Assembly (NCBI GenBank): GCA_035772405.1
Contig: JAYKKM010000052.1
Coordinates: 526,001-590,000, forward strand
Origin: Chrysogorgia sp. JL179-B06
Lineage: Eukaryota > Cnidaria > Anthozoa > Scleralcyonacea > Chrysogorgiidae
Direction: 5' to 3'
Length of the DNA stretch: 64,000 bases
Shown: piece by piece, positions 44,989 to 56,002 of the stretch
Layout: each line of letters begins with the position of its first letter
Position numbering within the stretch: the stretch's first letter is position 1
Notes under the pieces: generated by a model
Told to the model about the DNA's origin: nothing
Database searches by the model: none
Seen by the model: only the letters and a program-made list of their open reading frames with translations
Translations under genes and position numbers: made by a program

Positions 44989-45069
44989 CTGAGCCCCAGA
45001 CGGGAATCGAACCCGCAACCTTCATGATCTCCGGTTAGACGCTCTAATCATTGAGCTACCAGAACTCAG
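44989..45069 (-). ncRNA. tRNA-like sequence
   Basis: Minus strand: CTGAGTT start, A box TAGCTCAATGATTAGAGCG, B box GGGTTCGATTCCC, end GGCTCAG (acceptor pairs with two G-U). The anticodon arm is not clean. Shares the CTGAGT acceptor with 27075-27150, and the 3' flanking CGTACTGCCAATTCAGCAGTC (45118) is like TACTGCCTATGCGGCAGTC at 26938. So both belong to one tRNA-derived element family. Confidence 0.55.
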
Positions 45070-45298
45070 ATGGCAGAACGAGGGCTACGTTGCGTAATAG
45101 TTCGTACGTGCGACATACGTACTGCCAATTCAGCAGTCTCGATATGTCTGTATATCTTATCAGAATAATGTAGTTTAATGTAGTTTTCAAAACTGCTTAT
45201 TAAAAAGGCACATTGTTTGCTAGGTTACAAAAACGCCTTATTAACCATCTGATTTTATAAAATATAATTCCTGATCCAAACTTATTTTAACACAATCC

Positions 45299-45555
45299 TA
45301 CAATCATGGCCAAAAGTCGTGGGACAGTGTTGTTTAGTTCTGGAAAAATCCAGCCCCCTCCCCCATCAATGTTGTATTTTTTGGTGTTTCAAACGACAAC
45401 GCACACATAATTCTCATATACTTACATTGCATCCATTTTATTCAACATTGTAGGGGGGAGGTGGGTGGGTTCATACGGTGTCATAATAGAATTTAGTAAA
45501 ACTTGAGTAGTTAATAAATGTTACTGTGTCCCAGCTACTTTTGGCCAGGCTTGTA
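45299..45555. mobile_element. Tc1/mariner-type MITE
   Basis: Left TACAATCATGGCCAAAAGTC and GTGGGACAGTG; right CTGTGTCCCAGCTACTTTTG and GGCCAGGCTTGTA. TA flanks and the GGCCAAAAGT end are typical of Tc1/mariner. No transposase. Confidence 0.75.
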
Positions 45556-45599
45556 GATAACTAATTGAAATTATAATGATTATTTTTTTGATGAATAGT

Positions 45600-45900
45600 T
45601 CTCATGACAACAGATTTCATAATTTCATAATTCGTGTTCCAACTTCCAGAGTTCTTTCGTAAGGAGAGAATTATTTTTGACAAACGGGCTTACCCACTGG
45701 TAAAGTTATCAAGGCTATGAATTGCAACTGACCCAACGGTTTCGTTGCTTCGTTTTACTTACTTATATAAGTATCCCCAATTAATTGTATAAGTAACTAA
45801 ATACGTTGACACTGAAATAAAGTCATTCATTCATTCATTCATTCCATCCATTCATTTGTTCGTTCATTCATTCGTTCCTTTATTCATTTATTCATTTTAG
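45600..45900 (+). repeat. LINE-type 3' tail with (TTCA)n
   Basis: CACTGAAATAAAGTCATTCATTCATT joins a (TTCA)n array (45824-45897). The AATAAAG plus short tandem tail is typical of CR1/L2-like 3' ends. The body upstream is too decayed to read. Confidence 0.55.
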
Positions 45901-46088
45901 AGTTTCAAAAACATTGTCAGATATACTGTTGATATTTCTATTAAAAAAGCAAATTAGACAATTTCTTTGGGATAAAATATAATTATACACTGAATGACTG
46001 AATGTGTGATCTCGAGGGAGATAAGTTAGTTTTATGTTTCCCAAGTTTAAGTTGAGGCAAAGAAAACTATTTCCATGTGGATCAGACA

Positions 46089-46505
46089 TTAAAGTGCCAC
46101 TAACTGCCGATTCTTGTTGTGCAGAGTATCTCTTTGCAAACATTTTTGCTTTTACAACTTTTTCATATCTCACTTCACTCTTGAGATATTAAGATTTGTT
46201 TAATATGTAAATGATCATACTTATGACTTATTGAAACATTCTGCATATCTTTACCATTATCATATGGAATCGTTTGATGATTTTCATATTTTATGTCATT
46301 GGATACATCAACGTACATGCACCTCAAGTGATTTCATTACATAATATCAAGGATATATAAGCGTTTTCAATAAGTTATGATGCAGTGTGATGTCATAAGT
46401 ATGATAATTTATATATTAAACAAATCTTAATATCGCAAGAGTGAAGTGAGTTATTAAAAAGTCTTTATATAGTTTCAAGAGTTCTTTCTTTTATAGGCAC
46501 TTTAA
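46089..46505. mobile_element. TTAAAGTGCC element
   Basis: TTAAAGTGCCACTAAC at the left, AGGCACTTTAA at the right. Inner arms pair (CTCACTTCACTCTTGAGATA with TATCGCAAGAGTGAAGTGAG). Lies 170 bp past the P450 stop codon, so may be in its 3' UTR. Confidence 0.7.
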
Positions 46506-46672
46506 ATTTAACTTTGCTGATGTGAGTTAACTGTCTGCTTACAAAATCGTTTTTTAAAAAAACATTAAAATTATTATCGAGTTCATTTCAACTCAACACC
46601 CTAAAGGTATATTACAAGTATTTTTTTGTTTAATTTACTCGTCAATACTAAAACTAATGAAAATTGTTTATT

Positions 46673-48190
46673 CTAACGAAATTCAACTGTGCATCGTACA
46701 CCATCTTTGGGAGTTAGCGTAAATCTCTGTTCAATCGTTGATGTTTGTCCGGGGAGAAGGCGAAATTTAAACTTTTGAATGAGACGCGCAAGTAGAACTT
46801 TTTGCTCAAACATTGAAAACGTTTGTCCGATGCAGTTGCGTGGTCCAAATGCGAATGGAATGAAGACGTAGCGAAAGTTGGGGATGTCTTCTGGAGAAGA
46901 AAAGCGACTGGGATCGAAAACGTCAGGATTTGTCCAGAAGGTTGTACTACGATTTAGAGCATATTTGTTGGCTACCATTCTGCAACCAGCTGGAATTTTA
47001 AAGTCGCCCACCGTAATGTCTTTGTTCAATGAACGAACCATCCCACCAGCGACCATGAATTTTCGCAAACCTTCCATCACACATTGACCAATGTATTTCA
47101 GCTGCGCGAGATCTTCATATTTAACTTGTTCTTCTGTTCCGATAACTTCGTCTATTTCTTCCAAAACTTTCTGCTCAATTTCTGGATTGCGGATCACTTC
47201 AAACAAAATGAAAGCGAGTGAGTTAGCTGTGGTGTCGTGACCAGCTGCGAACATCGTTACAAATTCATCGACCATGTCTTCCATGGTTACGGTATCATCG
47301 TCTTCGGCACATTTTACAATATATGACAATATATCGTTTGAAACATCTTGGGCCAAGTTGATTCGTTCGGAAATGCACTTTCTCGCAAAATCCCTGATCA
47401 ATTTTATTGCGTCGATCTGGCTTCGTTGAATTTCGGTCTGAAAAAAGCTGTATTGGTAGACTTGTAAAAACCACGCCGGTAAAGGATTTCTGTAGTTGTC
47501 CTCAATTCCTTGGAACATACGACCCATCGCTTCTCGAAACGGTGAGTTCGGATTCTCGATGGCCCCGAGGTCGATACCGAAAGCCACCTGGCCGATGACA
47601 TCGAGGGCAGCGTTACTCAGATGCTGTAACATTTGAACTTCTTTACCTTCCCTTGTACAACTGGCCAACTTTGTCGATAGTTTATCGCATACGTGGTTAA
47701 ATGGAGTCATCAGGTTCTTCAAATGTTGCCTGTGAAATGCTGGATTAATAGTCTGGCGTCTTCGTAACCACGAGGTTCTATCCGTGTTAGTCACCAAACC
47801 ATAACCCATAGCTCTTTCTCCGTAAACGAACGCCAGGTTCTCGTACACGGTTCTACTCTTTGGCACATGTACGTGCGAGTCAATAAAAATCTTCTTGATG
47901 TAAAGTGGGTCAGTCACATAGACCACGGGTTGGGAAGCGTAGAAGAGAACGAAAACCGGACCAAACTCATCAAACATGTCGAGGAAGTAATCGAAGGTTG
48001 TCTTTCCATCTCTGTTATACCTTCTTAGTTCGGAAATATTCCCCAAGAAGAAACTAGAACGACGCGGACCAGGCAAATGTGAATACCTGTTGTGAACATA
48101 GATTAAATAAATACATCCATATAACACAAGCAGTGAAAACAAGAACAGTATTAGTCCAATGAAACTGATAAACAAGGAGAAAGCGTCCAT
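46673..48190 (-). CDS. Cytochrome P450, CYP46-like
   Basis: A complete 505-residue P450 in one exon. Residues 5-30 form the membrane anchor, followed by HLPGPRR (38-44). The C-helix is WLRRR (141-145), the I-helix oxygen-binding motif AGHDTT (316-321), the K-helix EGLR (373-376), the PERF-type DPSRF (426-430), and the haem loop FAFGPRNCIG (446-455, ligand Cys453). Length and motifs show an intact endoplasmic-reticulum monooxygenase. The N-terminal text (RYSHLPGPRRSSFFLGN) and the overall wording are most like CYP46, the cholesterol 24-hydroxylase family; the substrate here is not known. It lies in intron 6 of the kinase gene on the opposite strand. The lack of introns suggests a retrocopy or ancient intron loss. 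Confidence 0.93.
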   Translation of the reverse strand: MDAFSLFISFIGLILFLFSLLVLYGCIYLIYVHNRYSHLPGPRRSSFFLGNISELRRYNRDGKTTFDYFLDMFDEFGPVFVLFYASQPVVYVTDPLYIKKIFIDSHVHVPKSRTVYENLAFVYGERAMGYGLVTNTDRTSWLRRRQTINPAFHRQHLKNLMTPFNHVCDKLSTKLASCTREGKEVQMLQHLSNAALDVIGQVAFGIDLGAIENPNSPFREAMGRMFQGIEDNYRNPLPAWFLQVYQYSFFQTEIQRSQIDAIKLIRDFARKCISERINLAQDVSNDILSYIVKCAEDDDTVTMEDMVDEFVTMFAAGHDTTANSLAFILFEVIRNPEIEQKVLEEIDEVIGTEEQVKYEDLAQLKYIGQCVMEGLRKFMVAGGMVRSLNKDITVGDFKIPAGCRMVANKYALNRSTTFWTNPDVFDPSRFSSPEDIPNFRYVFIPFAFGPRNCIGQTFSMFEQKVLLARLIQKFKFRLLPGQTSTIEQRFTLTPKDGVRCTVEFR

Positions 48191-49200
48191 TGCATGCGTG
48201 TCAATGTATGTCAGATATCAAAATTCTTGTTCACTTTAGGGATTGTTTGATTTTATTCAAACAATTGTCACATACGGTCATTTCCCCTGTAATCATTATA
48301 TATACTAAATATAAAGACCGTTTGTCCACTGCACGGAAATTGTTCTGACATTTTCTATTGTGAAAATTGAATAGATTGTTAATTAGTTGCAGCCGAGCGC
48401 TCGTAAGACAATAGAAATATTGGCGCTTCGCGAAAAGAAGTTCGCTTATAGTGGAAAATTACCAGCATTAGTCTGGATCTGTTTTGATAGCAGTTCTACA
48501 ATTGAAACATCAAACAGTTAAATAAAATAATAGTCTAAGGGTTTGTCGTTTGTTGGTCCAAATGAATTTCAATAACCTGGACATCAAAACAAGAGACACT
48601 GACTCTCTATATAATCAATCTACCCTATCTGGGGTTTGGGCCAAGAAGAAATGTAATATATCTTGTCGTTCGAAAATTTCATCTTCGTGCCTTTTTCCCC
48701 TGTTAAAGTTGATTAATTCACATGAAATGACGTCAAAGCAGCGACACGCGAAGTCATTGCACACTAATTCAACAGAAAGTTTGGCTCTGAACTTTAAACA
48801 CACCTGTTTAGACAAAATTCGCTCAATTCCCAAACTTTCTTTGTATTTCACTACTGAATAGTACATCACTTTAGCATGGGGGAAAGGTATGAAGATGAAA
48901 TTTTCACACAACAAGATATTTTAAAATTCTTCTCAAGAGATTCCAAAGATCACAAATATGTAAAATCCCCAAACCCCGGATAGGCACTTTAATAGCAGGG
49001 TTAATATTAGATAAGTAATAATAATGATAATGTTTACTATTTATACAGCGCAAATTAGCATGTGTATATGATCAAATGCGCTTTACAACATCGACAATTT
49101 ATTCTATTACATCGACAATTTATTCTATTACATTCAGTTCCCAGTACCCCAATCAATCAACCTTAGCTATTTATGTTTAAAGTTTTTATTATCATTAGTT
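48191..49200. other. Upstream of P450, no gene seen
   Basis: TATATATACTAAATA at about 48297 lies about 105 bp upstream of the P450 start and could hold the core promoter (TATA-like on either strand). At 48860-48990 a TTTAGC...GGCACTTTAA stretch looks like half of a TTAAAGTGCC-type repeat. No coding. Confidence 0.3.
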
Positions 49201-49204
49201 TTCC

Positions 49205-49374
49205 TAACTATTTATTTTTAACCCGCCCTGTCAACTTCCCTGTGGGAGGAACCCGGAGAAAACCCACGACTTTCGGCAGAGTGTTGACCAACTCTTTCCA
49301 CGTGCGATCAAATGTCCGAGCACAGGATTCGAACTCTTGACCTCAGAGGTGGGAGGCAGTAGGCCTGACCACTA
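49205..49374 (-). mobile_element. tRNA-like SINE-type repeat
   Basis: CCCTGTGGGAGGAACCCGGAG and AGAAAACCCACGACTTTCG recall a repeat widespread in aquatic invertebrates. On the minus strand, TATAGTGGTCAGGCCTACTG and GAGTTCGAATCCTGTG (49320-49374) give A- and B-box-like parts. Interrupted on its right by the element at 49375. Confidence 0.5.
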
Positions 49375-49812
49375 TACACACGTAAAAACGCACAGTCTGT
49401 TTCTACCTGTGTACAGCCTAAAACATGCAGGTTGATATATCGGCAGGGTTGTCAACAGGCGTTCATTATGTTGAAACAGTATTGTTCATGGCTGATGATC
49501 GAACAGGCTTGAACAGTGTTGAACAACATTGTTCATACATGATACAACATGTTGTCAGAGCATGATGAAATAACAAGGTTGAACAGCGTTGTTACAAGAG
49601 CCATGAACTTGGTTGTTCTATCAAGCTGGTTTTTGCATGTTCTTACATGCATGAACAACTGCTGCCGATTCAACAAGCCTGTCACAACATGTTGAAACAT
49701 GCTTGAAACAGTACTGTTATTTTAACAGTCCTGGTCTATCATGTTGACAATGCTGTTACAGGCATGTTGAACCAGCAACCTTGTTACAACCTGTGAGATT
49801 TGTACGTGTGTA
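49375..49812. mobile_element. TIR element with many AACATGTTG-type words
   Basis: TACACACGTAAAAAC at the left and TTTGTACGTGTGTA at the right, TA flanks, mariner-like. The interior is packed with CAACATGTTG, TTGAACA, TGTTCAT and complements. No coding frame. Confidence 0.7.
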
Positions 49813-49973
49813 GACCACCGAAGCCCCTTGTAAAGCTATAAATTGTTTAGGCGCAGTAGCCAATCAGAGCACGTGTTGTCGCTTATTTCCTTCTGGTTAC
49901 TTCATAAAAGTTCTTCAACCGTAGTCGTATAGTCCGTTGTCTGAATCTTAAATTTCCTATTATATATTTTCAG

Positions 49974-50061
49974 GAAGATGAATTGCTGGAACAGGAAAAG
50001 AAATCACACTATCGCGAAACAAGTGGGCAGGATTCTCCAAAAAGTTGAGAGATTTGCATAA
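49974..50061 (+). CDS. Deoxynucleoside kinase, terminal exon 7
   Basis: TATATTTTCAG acceptor. In the phase set by exon 6 it codes M-KMNCWNRKRNHTIAKQVG and RILQKVERFA, then TAA at 50059-50061. The ending helix (ILQKVERFA) is like the C-terminal helix of the family. The other frame of the exon (EDELLEQEKKSHY...) is open but out of phase. The whole joined CDS is a multiple of three with no internal stop. Intron 6 (41542-49973) holds the P450 gene on the other strand. Confidence 0.6.
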
Positions 50062-50283
50062 TCACATTTTAAAAACCTCGACGATATATTCATGCCTGCA
50101 ACTATTCGTCGAGTTTGTACATATAGTCATGACGAAATATACATTTCATCATATACGTTTTATAATTATGACAAGATAATTATAATTATATATTTGTGAC
50201 AAGAGAAAAAGGGCATATGGCTCGGGTTGCCCCAGTTAAACACTTTCAAAATAGTTTTTCAGTGTTCAATTGCATATAATACT

Positions 50284-50514
50284 ACACTGTAAAAACAGAT
50301 TGGTCGAAACAACCAATTTGATAGGTTGTCTCAGACTCAATTTGAATTTAACCATTTGAATGGTTAAACTAACTAAATATTTTGGTTAAAATGGCCTTAG
50401 TTTGGTTGTTTCAACAAATAAATTTTGCTGTTTCAACCCATAAAAAATGGTCAATGGATGAGTCTGAGACAACCGAAGAAATTGGTTGTTTTAACCAATC
50501 TGTTTTTACAGTGT
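50284..50514. mobile_element. MITE, CACTGTAAAAACAG type
   Basis: ACACTGTAAAAACAGATTGGT and complement (exact, 21 bases at both ends); inner GTCTCAGACTCA / TGAGTCTGAGAC also pair. The CACTGTAAAAA end is common among animal MITEs. Confidence 0.85.
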
Positions 50515-50964
50515 AATATAACTTTAGGATAATATATAATAGTATTAAAATGTTAAAACCGATCAGCTTTCTTGCTCTAAAAATTATTTAACTACGTTAC
50601 ATTTTAACTCGTATCTAAAACGTTCCAAAATGAAACTGCTGTCTTACAGCCATTCCGGTAAACTGTTCCATATGGTGGTAGCTCTATAAGTAAATGAGCG
50701 TTGCCCTGTGGCAGTTCTACACAAAGGTATAGCCAGTCTTCCATTATGACATTACCACAGAGACATTACAACAAATATCTTCTACAGAACCCTACAGACG
50801 CACACGAAGTTCACCTAATTAGCCACTTCAGAAACTGCACGGACTGGGTACGAATTTATACCCCCGCGGAATTGCGGGTCTGTTTTTGGGGCAGCTAATT
50901 CGGACTTCGAATATTTAAAAACAGTTTAAAATCAAGTTTAATGGTTGTTTAAAAGTATTTAGCA

Positions 50965-51099
50965 ATGGTTCTGAAGTGGAATTGCTGTGTTCCTCTTTGC
51001 ACGAACAACTGGAGAAATTCGCCAAATCTGAAGATGCGAAGAAGGAATTCGGAAGGAATATACGAGGCTCATTGTAATAGACTTTCATTCATTTATTAA
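50965..51099 (+). pseudogene. THAP-type zinc finger fragment
   Basis: ATG at 50965 gives MVLKWNCCVPLCTNNWRNSP then NLKMRRRNSEGIYE and stops at 51099. The CCVPxCxNN...SPNLKMRR pattern is the start of a THAP domain (C2CH). The finger's second Cys-His half is missing, so it is a fragment. THAP domains occur in P-element transposases and host DNA-binding proteins. Confidence 0.5.
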
Positions 51100-51474
51100 A
51101 AACATACTTACAAAATAATAATACTTTAAACAATAATTAAAAGAAGTCTTCGATAGTTCGAGCACTGGCTCCTGTCGATTGCATGCGTTTCAGTCTCGAG
51201 TACAATAACATGTCAAATTTATGTAAACAAAGCAACGTGAAGTGCTCATCAGATTCAGCAACTATTCGTACGTATTTCCGGTATTTTACACTCCCGAGGG
51301 TGTCAGTTATGGTACATAAATGACAAAATATAAACAATATAAATCTAAGTGTTCGATCTTCAAAGTTGATTTTTTCTCAAAAGTTCTCCAATGATAGCGG
51401 CTGTTCTTCTATAGGCCTTGCGTTGTTATTATTTTGCCGTCTGTTCCATGGGTTGTACCATGGCTTCTGGTTCC

Positions 51475-53142
51475 TCAAGTTCGAGACTCGTGTTCAGGCG
51501 TAGAAGATAACTCAAGCGGGATTAGATGCTGTATAGGCCGCCGTAAGTAGGTTGCCTTTCCCTTCTCGCTGTTGATTACTCGAATCCTCGCAGCTCTAAT
51601 GACGCTGTCACGACTTGGGATCAGCTCTTCTATCTTTGCTAATTTCCAAAACGAACGCGCTGACTTGTCGGTCTTTAATATCACAATGTCTCCCACATTG
51701 ACTATGCTTTGATCTGATCCACTGGATACTTTCGATGATTCTCTTAAACTCAATAAATACTCGCTCCTCCATTGGTTGGTAAATTGATTCAAGTCGTCGA
51801 TGATACTTTTCTCTCCGAGTGAGCGATTGATTCGTGCTGATAATTTCAAACTGCTTATCATTAGGCGTGGTGGAGATGGTACGACCATATATAAGTGATG
51901 AAGGCGTTAGTGGATAAGAGATACCTTGTTCGTCATCATAAATATATGTCAGAGGTCGGTTGTTCAAGGTAGCCTCGATCTCGATTAGTACTGTACGCAT
52001 TTCTTCGAAAGATAATGACGCTCGTCCAACTACTTTCTTTAAACAACGCTTCATGCTACGAACCATTCTTTCCCAGAAACCCCCATGCCACGGTGCTTTT
52101 TCGATTATAAAATCCCATTCGACTCCTTTGTTGACCAAAAATCGATAGACGTCAGTAGATCTCGCGATCTTCTTGACTTCTTTAGCAGCGGACTTAAAAG
52201 TCTTCGCGTTATCGGACAACAGTTTCGTTGGTAAACCTCGACGTGCGGCAAAACGTCGGAAAGCTTGCAAGAACGTCGGGACAGACAAATTTGGCACCAG
52301 TTCTAGGTGTACAGCTCTCGTCGAAGCGCAGGTCCAAAGACACACATACGCTTTGTTTCTGTTCTCTGTCTATCTCTGTCTCTGTTCCTTGTACTTTGGT
52401 GGTGACATAAAGCGGTCCGGCGAAGTCGACTCCGGTATTTGCGAAAGGCGGTGCGTCACTGACTCGGCTCGATGGTAGTTGCGGAGTCCTAGGCGTGTTG
52501 AATGGCTTCCCCTCCAATTTCTTGCACACTATACATCTCCTCACTACTCGTTTCACTGCTTCTCGCCCCCTCACAATCCAATACTTCTCTCGGATGCTAT
52601 TCAATGTTTCCTTAATTCCGTTATGATGGACAGCTTCATGATGATTAAGAATAACAAGTTCTGTAAAACGATGCTTGGTAGGAAGAAGTACTGGCTGCTT
52701 AGCTGACGAGGTCTGCGATGATCGATCGATTCTGCCATGGCAACGAATGATGTCTTCTTGGTCTCAAGCCTAGTTGCTTGACTAACGGTGTCTCCTTCTT
52801 GTCTCCGAAGAGGCATTGCTCTTCTTCTTCGAAGTTGTTTCGTTGGATGGAACTTATCCAAAGTTTTTCCGCTGTTTTCAATTCTTCGGCAGTTAATTCA
52901 CTTATCGCTGATCGACGTTTTCTCGCGTTATCGATGAATCTCATCACATAGGCTGTTACTCGTAATAGCTTCGTTTTGCTGCTATAACGTCGACAATCCA
53001 TGGCCTCCTCGACATTCGGATATTTCACTTCGTTCAAGTTGGTGGCTAACGATCTTGTTATGGTAGGTTGTGTTTTGGATTGGACATTTCCGTTTTCGCT
53101 TCTTTTTCCTCGGTTTCGGTGAATCCTGGTTCTGTAGGCCAC
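51475..53142 (-). pseudogene. BEL/Pao integrase
   Basis: Frames in series with three shifts. First the integrase N-terminal part (VRRCIVCKKLEGKPF, NTGVDFAGPLYV with first Asp), then CASTRAVHLELVPNLSVPTF, LLSDNAKTFKSA (second Asp), WHGGFWERMVRSMKRCLKKV (catalytic Glu), LTYIYDDEQG. The last frame (51888-51475) holds VNVGDIVILKTDKSARSFWK and the LRRPIQHLIPLE tail, the Pao C-terminal domain. All three catalytic residues are kept, but the frame breaks prevent function. Confidence 0.87.
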
Positions 53143-54341
53143 TTTTCATTTGGAAGTTTCAGAAAATCTGCGCCGTTCCACCACGTTTGGTTTTCTGCGA
53201 GTTCGGGTCCACGACTTCCACGAGACGGTATATCGGCTGGGTTAAGCTCTCCTGGGCAGAATCTCCAGGAATCTGTGTCAGTGAGTTTTCGTATCTCACT
53301 TACACGGTGTTGGACGTAAGGTTTCCATGCTTTATAGTTCCTTATCCAACATAAAACAGTATAAGAATCGCTCCACAGGTACACAACGATGTCAGGAATC
53401 GTCGGTAGCGATAAAATAACTCGTTGCACTGAGTTGACCAATCGAGCTAGGAGGTTGGCTCCTAGTAATTCAAGACGTGGAATTGATTGCCTTTTCATGG
53501 GTGCCACTCTTGTTTTTGATGCCACAAGATTTACATCAATTTCTCCGTTGTTATGCACCGTTCGTAAATAAACCACTGCAGCGTACGCTTTTGAAGACGC
53601 GTCACAAAACCCGTGAAGTTCGTAACTTGCAGAGCTCTCATTGACGACATTGCTGAAGTAACATCTTGGTACTCGGATGGGCTTCAAGGTAGAAAGATCG
53701 CAAATAATTCGGTTCCACGCAACTAACGACTCACCGACCAAAGGATCGTCCCAATTATGATGATCAATGCACAACACCTGGAACAGCATCTTAATCACGA
53801 TGGTAAACGGAGCTAGAAAGCCTAACGGATCGAAAATCTTGGCTGCAAGTCGTAGGACGGATCGTTTCGTGACAGGAAGAGTTCTCGCGTAGTCTCCCAA
53901 GGCATTCAAATCGTATTCGAATTCATCTGTTTCCACATCCCAAGAGATGTCGAGAATCTTAATGCAGCATTCTTCATTCTTCGTTGACACAATGCTCTCG
54001 GTCTGACTGTCGTTTAAAGGATCGGTAGTATCTTGATAACTTTCGTTTGGTAAAGAATTCATCGTGCACTCTGTCGGGTTGCTTGCTACCACGGTATTGT
54101 CGTTAACCACAGCATCTCGTTCGCTCCCGAGGGATTCTATAGTCGTTAACTCTTCTTGAGGTTTCGTTGATGGTTGGTCGAGAGCCACTCTTTTGCGGAA
54201 AGCTGTTGAGTTAGAGGTCCACTTTCGTAATGTGAAACCACCGTCTTTCATAATCTTACTGGATTTCTCGTAAATTTCAAGGGCGTGACGATCATCAGTG
54301 GCACCACCCACGAAATCATCGACATAAAACGAATCTTTCAA
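53058..54341 (-). pseudogene. BEL/Pao RT (C-terminal part) and RNase H
   Basis: A 427-codon open frame. SFYVDDFVGGATDD at the start is the RT catalytic box (YVDD), then FTLRKWTSNS. A low-complexity linker follows, then LRLAAKIFDPLGFLAPFTIV, the hallmark of Pao polyproteins. ELHGFCDASSKAYAAVVYLR is the RNase H start and YLWSDSYTVLCWIRNYKAWK its later Asp. It ends with the FCPGELNPADIPSRG motif. Still open over 1.28 kb, so decay is fairly recent. Confidence 0.88.
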
Positions 54342-54472
54342 TAGTGACGTGATGTTTGGTTCCTTCTCCTCGTTGATCTCTGAATATATAACAAAGTGAC
54401 CTTTTCACTTTGTTATGTAGCAATGTATATAGATTGTGATTAATTATATTAAAAGATAGATTATATTCTACA

Positions 54473-54790
54473 ATGGCGACTAGGAAGGTAAATAAAATAA
54501 GCAGTGTGCCAGTGAACACGGATGAGACCCGGAGAGGACCCGACAATGAGAACCACGGAGTTACCCGACAAACACGAGCGCTATGTCGACTAGATGGCTT
54601 GAGAGATTCAACACGTATTTACTTGCTGCGGATATTAAAGAAGACGCGCGAAAACGATCTATATAGCTATATCAAACAGGTCCTAAAGTTTACGAACTTT
54701 TTAAGACGTTACTAGAAGAGGGAGACGAAAAAGATTTGAAGTCGGCAGTCAAGACACTGACCACCAAACATGTCTTCCGACAAGCAACAC
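54473..54790 (+). pseudogene. Gypsy gag fragment
   Basis: Frames starting MATRKVNKISSVPV at the PBS and then FNTYLLAADIKEDARKRS, the usual gag helix text (ERFNTYL...ADIKxxARK). Broken by frame changes; RT is absent. Confidence 0.6.
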
Positions 54791-55189
54791 AACAATACCA
54801 GCCAGGTATTCTTCAAAAGTATGTCTGCCGAGCTATTAATGGTTAGTTCGTCAGCACAAAGTCTGAATGGTTTAAGCTCGTCGTCTTTCTCATCCCATTT
54901 TCCCTCTTGCAAACATTTCTTTACCTTTGTCAATCTTCCTTGTTCTCTTCGAGTGTCATGGATTTTGGAACTGATCGATTAATTACATAGTTCACATAAT
55001 CTTCGGCGGTTGCAGTTGTTTAAACACGGATGATACCAGGGAATCGAGAAAACCAAGAATTTGCTACGGGAAAAGATTTGGTATCCAAATATGGATAAAA
55101 GGGTAAAATAAATTATAGATAAATGTATTGCCTGGCAAGCCGTATGAAATGGTAACAACCCAGAGCCAATGAAAATAACACCGAAGACA

Positions 55190-56002
55190 AACCCTGGACA
55201 AGAGTAGCAATATATTTCTATGGTCCAGTACCAAGAACTGGTCAATATTTACTAGTGGTAATCGACACCTATTCCAAATTCCCAGTGATTGAAACAGTCA
55301 ACTAGACCGAATCAAAAACATGCATATACCAAAGCTGGATAAGATTTTTACTACTCTACTCAAAACTTAAAACAGACAATGGACCCCCATTCAACGGGAG
55401 GCCCTTGGCATAGATTGGAAAACAAGTACACCGCTATGGCCTCCAGGAAACGCAGTTGTCGAAAGTCTTATGAAACCAATTGGAAAAGTCCTGAAATCAA
55501 CTCCTCGTCAAACCACGAAAGTTGCTCCATGTGAATTACTTTTCAACCAAAAAATTAAAGGTAATCTACCAGAATTAGCAAACAAGAAAGTGGTCAACAA
55601 GCATACAATGGCGAAATGTAACCTGGAAACGAAGAAGCAAGAAAATAAAGAGTACTATACGACAAGCGCAACAGCTGAGTGAAAGAATAGGAAATCAAGG
55701 AAGGAGACACAATTATCTGTAAGCAGAAGAAGGATAAATTGACACCCAAATTCGATCCAGAACAGTACAAGGTAGTACAACGAAAACACAACACTATAGT
55801 TGCAGAGAGAAAAGGTAAAACGGTTACAAGAAATGTTTCGTACTTTAAGAAAGTATTGAGAGAAGAGAGTGAGGATGAATGGGAAAACAACAACACTACA
55901 ACACAACCAACTGATGGACAGATGAACAGACCGCTACGAAAATCTACAAGAACTCGTAAACCAGTTGTCCCATTAACTAAAGCTCAAGTTAGAAACTGTT
56001 AG
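55190..56002 (+). pseudogene. Gypsy integrase fragment
   Basis: Around 55215-55300 the + strand codes FYGPVPRTGQYLLVVIDTYS then KFPVIETV, the integrase core start. APCELLFNQKIKGNLPEL follows near 55525, and the frame at 55739-56002 codes DPEQYKVVQRKHNTIVAERK plus an acidic and basic tail. Stops and shifts throughout. Confidence 0.7.

Larger units (their letters stand above)
51475..54360 (-). mobile_element. Decayed BEL/Pao retrotransposon
   Basis: Read on the minus strand: RT palm, connection, RNase H, integrase zinc region, integrase core, C-terminal domain. The order and wording are those of BEL/Pao pol. The N-terminal gag, protease and first half of RT are missing beyond 54360. LTRs not found. 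Several frame changes. Confidence 0.88.

Noticed and set aside
47404..47601. Open frames on both strands inside the P450 gene
   Set aside because: Shadows of the conserved P450 frame.
51960..53571. Plus-strand open frames in the 52-54 kb region
   Set aside because: Complements of the BEL/Pao pol frames.
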